NCBI GenBank assembly: GCA_027687465.1
Contig: JAQCQR010000004.1
Span: 23,105 to 87,104 of the forward strand
Length of the DNA stretch: 64,000 nt
Direction of reading: 5' to 3'
Origin: Coriobacteriaceae bacterium AF08-21
GTDB lineage: Bacteria; Actinomycetota; Coriobacteriia; Coriobacteriales; Coriobacteriaceae
The notes under the pieces: generated by a model
Database searches by the model: none
What the model was told of the DNA's origin: nothing
The model's input: only the letters and a program-made list of their open reading frames with translations
Shown here: positions 59,462-64,000 of the stretch, piece after piece
Layout of the letters: each line of letters begins with the position of its first letter
How positions within the stretch are numbered: the first letter of the stretch is position 1
Program-made: the position numbers and the translations under genes

Positions 59462-60019
59462 TTAACGGCCCAGCATCCTAAAGAATCGCTCCTCGAGCGC
59501 GGGATCGGTCTCAAAGACGCCGCGGCGAGCGAGCGTCACGGTCTTGGTGCCGGGCTTTTGCACGCCACGCATCGTCATGCACATATGCTCAGCTTCCATG
59601 AGCACGATCGCTCCCTGGGGAACCAGATAGTCCATGAGGGCATCGGCGACCTGCGCACACAGCTGTTCCTGCAGCTGCAGGCGGCGGGCATAGACCTCAA
59701 CCGTGCGGGCGAGCTTAGACAGACCCGCCACGCGACCATTGGGGATATAGCCAATCGCGGCCTTGCCATAAAACGGCAGCAGATGGTGCTCGCACAGCGA
59801 GTAAAACGTGATGTCGCGCTCGATAACCAAATCGTTCGAAGCGACGGCAAAGGTTTTGGACAGGTGTTCCTCGGCACTCTGGTCCATGCCGCCGGCGATC
59901 TCACCATACATACGGGCAACGCGCGCCGGGGTCTCCAGCAGGCCCTCACGAGTTGGGTCCTCGCCTATGCCCTCAAGCAACAGCTTAATGGCGGCCTCGA
60001 CTTTTTCCTGATCGACCAT
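59462..60019 (-). CDS. folE: GTP cyclohydrolase I
   Basis: FolE turns GTP into dihydroneopterin triphosphate, the first step of folate synthesis. The product has 185 residues from ATG 60019. Motifs: [35 protein letters not shown] (zinc Cys and His), [20 protein letters not shown], and [15 protein letters not shown] (zinc Cys with HxCMxxRG). It is first in the folE-HD-folB operon. Confidence 0.96.
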   Translation of the reverse strand: MVDQEKVEAAIKLLLEGIGEDPTREGLLETPARVARMYGEIAGGMDQSAEEHLSKTFAVASNDLVIERDITFYSLCEHHLLPFYGKAAIGYIPNGRVAGLSKLARTVEVYARRLQLQEQLCAQVADALMDYLVPQGAIVLMEAEHMCMTMRGVQKPGTKTVTLARRGVFETDPALEERFFRMLGR

Positions 60020-60085
60020 CTGGGCCTCACTTTTCCGATTTCACGTTCGTGCTATGGTACCACGCCCTCCGGCATCGACCACAAG

Positions 60086-60667
60086 CTACATAGTATGGGT
60101 CGAATAGACCGGATCGTCCCGCCAAAGCTCCACGGCGTCGCAAAGCGCAACGTTCTCACGCTCGGCACGGGCACGCGTGGCGTTCATATCAATCACGCGC
60201 TGATTGCTCGAACCCCTAAAGCGCAACGAGATATCATAAAGATCCTGAACAAACGGGCCATCCACCAACATGTCGAGGCAGGCAAGGATACGGTCCGTCA
60301 CCTCAGTATGGTGACGACCACCCGGCATAAGCTCCTCGAGCACGTCACCGGTAAAGCACCAAATAGTCTTCCCCGACTCCACCGGGTAAGCCGCGCGCAC
60401 GCGCTCAATGAAATCAACGAGCCCCGCCTGATTCTCGGGCTCCATAGGCTCGCCGCCCAGAATCGTCAGACCATCGATAAAGGGATGATCGAGGCTCTCG
60501 ATAATCTTGTCCTCGACGGCACGATCGAACGGCTCACCCGCAGCAAAGTCCCACGCAACAGAGTTAAAGCAATTCTTGCACCCACGACGGCACCCGCTCA
60601 CAAACAGAGAAGTACGAACGCCTTCCCCATCAGCAATGTCGAAATACTTAATGTTCGCGTAGTTCAT
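60086..60667 (-). CDS. nrdG: anaerobic ribonucleotide reductase-activating protein (radical SAM)
   Basis: NrdG makes the glycyl radical on NrdD using SAM and a 4Fe-4S cluster. The product has 193 residues from ATG 60667 (AGGAAGG). The cluster motif is FVSGCRRGCKNCFN (CxxxCxxC); SAM-binding features are TILGGEPMEPENQ and WCFTGDVLEEL. It is downstream of nrdD, separated by 426 nt that include a 134-bp palindromic element, so it may have its own promoter. Confidence 0.95.
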   Translation of the reverse strand: MNYANIKYFDIADGEGVRTSLFVSGCRRGCKNCFNSVAWDFAAGEPFDRAVEDKIIESLDHPFIDGLTILGGEPMEPENQAGLVDFIERVRAAYPVESGKTIWCFTGDVLEELMPGGRHHTEVTDRILACLDMLVDGPFVQDLYDISLRFRGSSNQRVIDMNATRARAERENVALCDAVELWRDDPVYSTHTM

Positions 60668-60946
60668 AAGTAACCTTCCTGGGGGTCTGGAGCATATCAT
60701 CCCGTCCTCAAACATTCTCGGCCTGCGGCCTGCGAAACTGCGGGCGGGACGATATGTCCCGGCCTCATGCAAAAGGCAACTCAATGAACGAAGCGAACAT
60801 CGAGTATAGAGTTCGAGGTCCAATAAAAACTGGGTTGCGGCTCAACCGCCATCGCAAGTAAATCGCAGCTGCAGCTCGAATTATTTCCGCTAAGAACTTC
60901 GAGGAGTGAGCAGACCGCATGCTGCATCTCAGCTACATCAACTTGG

Positions 60947-61080
60947 CCGCCCCGTAGCGAGGCCCCGGACCTTTGCTCGATATGAGTTCCGAACGAACAG
61001 GAGGCGCCAGTGGCGCCTCCGTCGTGAGCCAGGACTGTCCGAAATAGCGAGTAAAGGTCCGGGGCCTCGCTACGGGGCGG
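60947..61080. repeat. 134-bp palindromic element between nrdD and nrdG
   Basis: The 33-nt arm at 60947-60979 (CCGCCCCGTAGCGAGGCCCC...) is inverted at 61048-61080 with a single mismatch. A nested perfect stem GGAGGCGCCA/TGGCGCCTCC (61000-61020) lies in the centre. There are no open frames and no T-tails. The shape fits a palindromic mobile unit or a large mRNA-stabilising fold. The rest of the gap, to 60668, holds only a small CGGGAC/GTCCCG hairpin near 60745-60761. Confidence 0.8.
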
Positions 61081-61093
61081 TCTGGAATGACTA

Positions 61094-63316
61094 TTAGAGA
61101 TGCAGCACGCGGTCGCGGATCTCCTCGGTTCGACCCTGGTTCCAGAACTGGGTACCGATGTAGCCGCACGTACGACGAGCGACGTTCATCTTCTCCTGGT
61201 CGCGGTTGCCGCAGCTGGGGCACTCCCACACCAGCTTGCCGTCATCCTCGACAATGCGGATCTCGCCATCGTAGCCGCACACCTGGCAATAATCGCTCTT
61301 GGTGTTGAGCTCGGCGTACATGATGTTGTCGTAGATGTACTGCATCACGCGAATGACAGCCTTGAGGTTGTCCTGCATGTTGGGAACCTCGACGTAGGAA
61401 ATGGCACCGCCCGGCGAAAGCTGCTGGAACATGCCCTCGAACTTGAGCTTGTCGAATGCGTCGATCTCCTCGGACACGTGGACGTGGTAGCTGTTGGTGA
61501 TGTAGCCCTTGTCCGTCACGCCCGGGATGATGCCAAAACGACGCTGCAGGCACTTGGCGAACTTGTAGGTCGTCGACTCAAGCGGGGTACCGTACAGCGA
61601 GAAGTCAATATCGCTTTCGGCCTTCCACTCGGTGCACTTATCGTTCATACGCTGCATGACGGCCATGGCAAAGGGCGTGCCCTCCTTCTCGGTGTGGCTG
61701 TGGCCCGTCATGTACTTGACGCACTCATACAGGCCGGCATACCCCAGGCTGATGGTGGAATAGCCGCCCACGAGCAGCTTATCGATCGTCTCGCCCTTCT
61801 TCAGACGCGCCAGGGCACCGTACTGCCAAAGAATCGGTGCGGCATCCGAAAGCGTACCCATCAGACGCTCATGACGGCACAGCAGAGCGCGGTGGCACAA
61901 CTCAAGACGCTCGTCGAAGATCTTCCAGAACTTGTCCATGTCCTGGTGCGAGCTCAGCGCGACATCGGGCAGGTTGATGGTCACAACGCCCTGGTTAAAG
62001 CGACCGTAGTACTTGGGCTTGTTCGGGTCATAGTTCAGCGCGTTGGCTACGTTGTTAAATCCGTTACCGGAGCGGTCGGGCGTCAAGAAGCTGCGGCAAC
62101 CCATGCAGGTGTAGCAATCGCCGTTGCCGGTGGTCTCGCCCTTAGACAGCTTGAGCTCGCGCATCTTCTTCTCGGAGATGTAGTCGGGCACCATGCGCTT
62201 GGCGGTGCACTTGGCAGCCAGCTGGGTCAGGTAGAAGTACGGGGAATTCTCGTGAACGTTATCGTCCTCGAGTACATAGATAAGCTTGGGGAATGCCGGG
62301 GTAATCCACACACCGGCTTCGTTCTTAACGCCCTCATAGCGCTGACGAAGCGTCTCCTCCACGATCATGGCAAGGTCGTGCTTCTCCTGCGCTGAGCGAG
62401 CCTCGTTGAGATACATAAAGACCGTCACAAACGGCGCCTGGCCGTTTGTGGTCATAAGGGTCACGACCTGATACTGAATCGTCTGGACGCCGCGACGGAT
62501 CTCGTCACGCAGACGGTCCTCAACGACCTCACGGACCTTTTCGGCAGATGCCGAAACACCGAGCTCCTCGAGCTCGCGGGCAACCTCGCCGCGAATCTTT
62601 TGACGGCTCACCTCAACAAAGGGGGCGAGATGGGTCAGCGAAATAGACTGGCCGCCGTACTGGGAGGAAGCAACCTGGGCGATAATCTGCGTCGCGATGT
62701 TGCAGGCAGTCGAGAAGCTGTGCGGCTTCTCGATCAGCGTGCCCGAGATAACGGTGCCGTTCTGGAGCATGTCCTCCAGGTTCACCAGGTCGCAGTTATG
62801 CATGTGCTGGGCAAAGTAGTCGGAATCGTGGAAGTGGATCAGGCCCTCATTGTGGGCATCCACGATCTCCTGGGGCAGCAGCACACGCTGAGTCAGGTCC
62901 TTGGAAATCTCGCCGGCCATATAGTCACGCTGGACGGAATTGACGGTCGGGTTCTTGTTAGAGTTCTCCTGCTTGACCTCTTCGTTATTGCACTCGATCA
63001 GCGACAAAATCTTGTCGTCGGTCGTGTTCTTCTGGCGCTTCAGACTCTGAACATAGCGATAGATGATGTAGTGGCGAGCAACCTCGTAGCAGTCGAGACG
63101 CATGATCTCGTCCTCGACCAAATCCTGGATCTCCTCGACCGAAACGGTGTGGCCCGCGTTCTCGCATGCCTCGGCGACGTTTTGTGCCGCGTAAACCACC
63201 TGGCGGTCGGTTAGACGAGAGCTCTCCTCGACCTCCAAGTTGGCGGCGCGGATGGCATTGACGATCTTATCGATGTCAAAGACAACCTCGGTGCCGCTGC
63301 GCTTGATGATCTTCAT
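61094..63316 (-). CDS. nrdD: anaerobic ribonucleoside-triphosphate reductase
   Basis: The class III reductase makes deoxyribonucleotides without oxygen. The product has 740 residues from ATG 63316. The N-terminal ATP-cone (IIKRSGTEVVFDIDKIVNAI) senses dATP. The central barrel has CYTCMGCRSFLTPDRSGNG and the LPDVALS region. The C-terminal zinc finger is CQVCGYDGEI...CPSCGNRD, and the glycyl-radical loop is RRTCGYIGTQFWNQGR. Two NrdR-like boxes cover its promoter (63542-63589). NrdG follows downstream. Confidence 0.97.
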   Translation of the reverse strand: MKIIKRSGTEVVFDIDKIVNAIRAANLEVEESSRLTDRQVVYAAQNVAEACENAGHTVSVEEIQDLVEDEIMRLDCYEVARHYIIYRYVQSLKRQKNTTDDKILSLIECNNEEVKQENSNKNPTVNSVQRDYMAGEISKDLTQRVLLPQEIVDAHNEGLIHFHDSDYFAQHMHNCDLVNLEDMLQNGTVISGTLIEKPHSFSTACNIATQIIAQVASSQYGGQSISLTHLAPFVEVSRQKIRGEVARELEELGVSASAEKVREVVEDRLRDEIRRGVQTIQYQVVTLMTTNGQAPFVTVFMYLNEARSAQEKHDLAMIVEETLRQRYEGVKNEAGVWITPAFPKLIYVLEDDNVHENSPYFYLTQLAAKCTAKRMVPDYISEKKMRELKLSKGETTGNGDCYTCMGCRSFLTPDRSGNGFNNVANALNYDPNKPKYYGRFNQGVVTINLPDVALSSHQDMDKFWKIFDERLELCHRALLCRHERLMGTLSDAAPILWQYGALARLKKGETIDKLLVGGYSTISLGYAGLYECVKYMTGHSHTEKEGTPFAMAVMQRMNDKCTEWKAESDIDFSLYGTPLESTTYKFAKCLQRRFGIIPGVTDKGYITNSYHVHVSEEIDAFDKLKFEGMFQQLSPGGAISYVEVPNMQDNLKAVIRVMQYIYDNIMYAELNTKSDYCQVCGYDGEIRIVEDDGKLVWECPSCGNRDQEKMNVARRTCGYIGTQFWNQGRTEEIRDRVLHL

Positions 63317-63541
63317 CCTCTTGCCTCTTTCGCATCGTAGCCTCATTGCGCTTCAGAGCCAAACGATGCCCGGCAGGGCCTGTCCCTGTCTTGCGGCGCC
63401 GTCGCGCAATCTGTGTTCTCGATAAACCATAAGCCTCCATGCGGACATTCCCAGAAGCCGATCAAGCGGCTCAAGGACACGTTCAAAAGAGGCAGTTAAG
63501 GTCTTCGTTCTCTGTCCGCCATCTATCATACGACAAAGAGG

Positions 63542-63589
63542 CATCTATATCCTGTATTCTTTTTTTAGGTCAAACACAACATATAGTGT
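63542..63589 (-). promoter_or_regulatory. nrdD promoter with two NrdR-like boxes
   Basis: ACACAACATATAGTGT (63574-63589) matches the NrdR consensus ACACwATATATwGTGT at 15 of 16 positions. A weaker box (63542-63557, CATCTATATCCTGTAT) lies exactly 32 nt away, the spacing expected for paired NrdR boxes. On the minus strand TTGACC (63573-63568) and TATAGA (63549-63544) form an 18-bp-spaced promoter between and under the boxes. The remaining gap (63590-63889) shows no gene. Confidence 0.8.
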
Positions 63590-63889
63590 TTCAGCAGGTC
63601 AAAGCAATTAGTCATTTTGCAAACGCATTAAAAATGAGGGGTATTTGACAAGTCGGTAAAACGTTACCAACACGGCTACCTGCATGGCAGTTATAAAACC
63701 CCCTTAGTCAAGCCGCTGACAAATCCTACCAAAACCAAGCCGCTCACGCCAAAAGAATCCAAAAGATTATGCTTGACCAACATGTTGCGGTCACGATCGG
63801 CCAGGACGTATGCAATCTGCCGGACCTCTATGGGATGCGAAGACCATCGCGTACGGACCTTGGATCAATATTTGGTGGTGTGCTTGGTG

Positions 63890-63931
63890 GCAAAAAAAAC
63901 AAAACAGCCCAGAGGCAAGGCCTCTGGGCTG
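63890..63931 (-). terminator. intrinsic terminator after tRNA-Val
   Basis: CAGCCCAGAGGC and GCCTCTGGGCTG form a perfect 12-bp stem with a CTT loop, followed on the minus strand by TTTTGTTTTTTTT. Confidence 0.95.
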
Positions 63932-63939
63932 CGAACATT

Positions 63940-64000
63940 TGGTGGGCGTTAGAAGATTTGAACTTCTGACCTCTTCCGTGTCAGGGAAGCGCTCTCCCCC
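63940..64000 (-). tRNA. tRNA-Val (GAC), 5' part outside window
   Basis: Read on the minus strand, the anticodon stem-loop is CTTCC-CTGACAC-GGAAG with anticodon GAC. The T arm is AGAAG-TTCAAAT-CTTCT, the acceptor 3' strand AACGCCC, discriminator A and an encoded CCA (63942-63940). It reads GUC/GUU codons. The D arm and acceptor 5' strand lie beyond the window. Confidence 0.93.

Noticed and set aside
61100..62395. 431-codon plus-strand frame antisense to nrdD
   Set aside because: NrdD is unambiguous; the antisense frame has no recognisable domain.
63769..63969. 66-codon plus-strand frame running into the tRNA-Val terminator
   Set aside because: No ribosome-binding site, and its 3' half is the terminator and tRNA gene on the opposite strand.

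Overview
This 64 kb window looks like chromosome from a Collinsella-like member of the Coriobacteriia (high-GC Actinomycetota of the gut). The assignment is an inference from protein character: L-lactate dehydrogenase, anaerobic NrdD/NrdG, 4Fe-4S aldo/keto reductase, DUF3793 next to a short flavodoxin, an Enterococcus-type D-aspartate ligase, frequent GTG/TTG starts and GC near 60%. There is no rRNA, CRISPR array or intact insertion sequence. One partial tRNA-Val (GAC) runs off the right edge.

Layout. 0-6 kb: an aspartate racemase and a D-aspartate-ligase-type ATP-grasp enzyme (cell-wall cross-bridge), a secreted coiled-coil wall hydrolase, a membrane Ser/Thr kinase with a small HTH-like partner, and a FxLYD protein whose ribosome-binding site is buried in a perfect 14-bp stem. 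6-18.6 kb: a lysine block made of an M20 deacetylase, a lysine riboswitch, an in-frame LysA-DapA fusion, dapB and dapH, then ldh, a DapL/PatA-like aminotransferase and nadE. Together these cover most of the N-acetyl branch of lysine synthesis. 18.8-23 kb: two low-complexity surface or regulatory proteins and a low-GC pair (Tat-exported C39-like cysteine protease plus lipoprotein). 23-28 kb: ettA, an sdpRI-like regulator/immunity pair, a divergent 28-residue hydrophobic peptide behind an SOS box, tcdA, tatD and a MITE-like element. 28-34.6 kb: two HAD phosphatases, pgi, a truncated iron-alcohol-dehydrogenase-like gene, and an SOS-controlled Y-family polymerase with its YolD-like partner.

34.6-37 kb: a large LPXTG surface protein split from its signal peptide by a G8 tract, which suggests phase variation. 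37.3-39.1 kb: a copper-chaperone-like HMA protein behind a CsoR-like operator, and a DUF3793-flavodoxin pair behind DtxR-like boxes. 39-46 kb: an amino-acid ABC transporter, endonuclease IV, a Gfo/Idh oxidoreductase flanked by two covarying palindromic repeats, and an aldo/keto reductase. 46-58 kb: cyclase, ketopantoate-reductase-like and secreted proteins, an O-acetylhomoserine sulfhydrylase with an upstream leader peptide and a divergent LysR regulator, rnhA, acylphosphatase, a Fur-family regulator, and a UreE-like gene beside a SlyD-like one. 58-64 kb: folE-HD-folB, nrdG, a 134-bp palindromic element, nrdD with two NrdR-like boxes over its promoter, and tRNA-Val.

The most interesting points are the SOS-boxed peptide divergent from sdpRI, the G8 switch in the surface protein, the LysA-DapA fusion under a lysine riboswitch, the iron-boxed DUF3793-flavodoxin operon, and several palindromic repeat families. 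All family assignments are by reading motifs; no database search was run.
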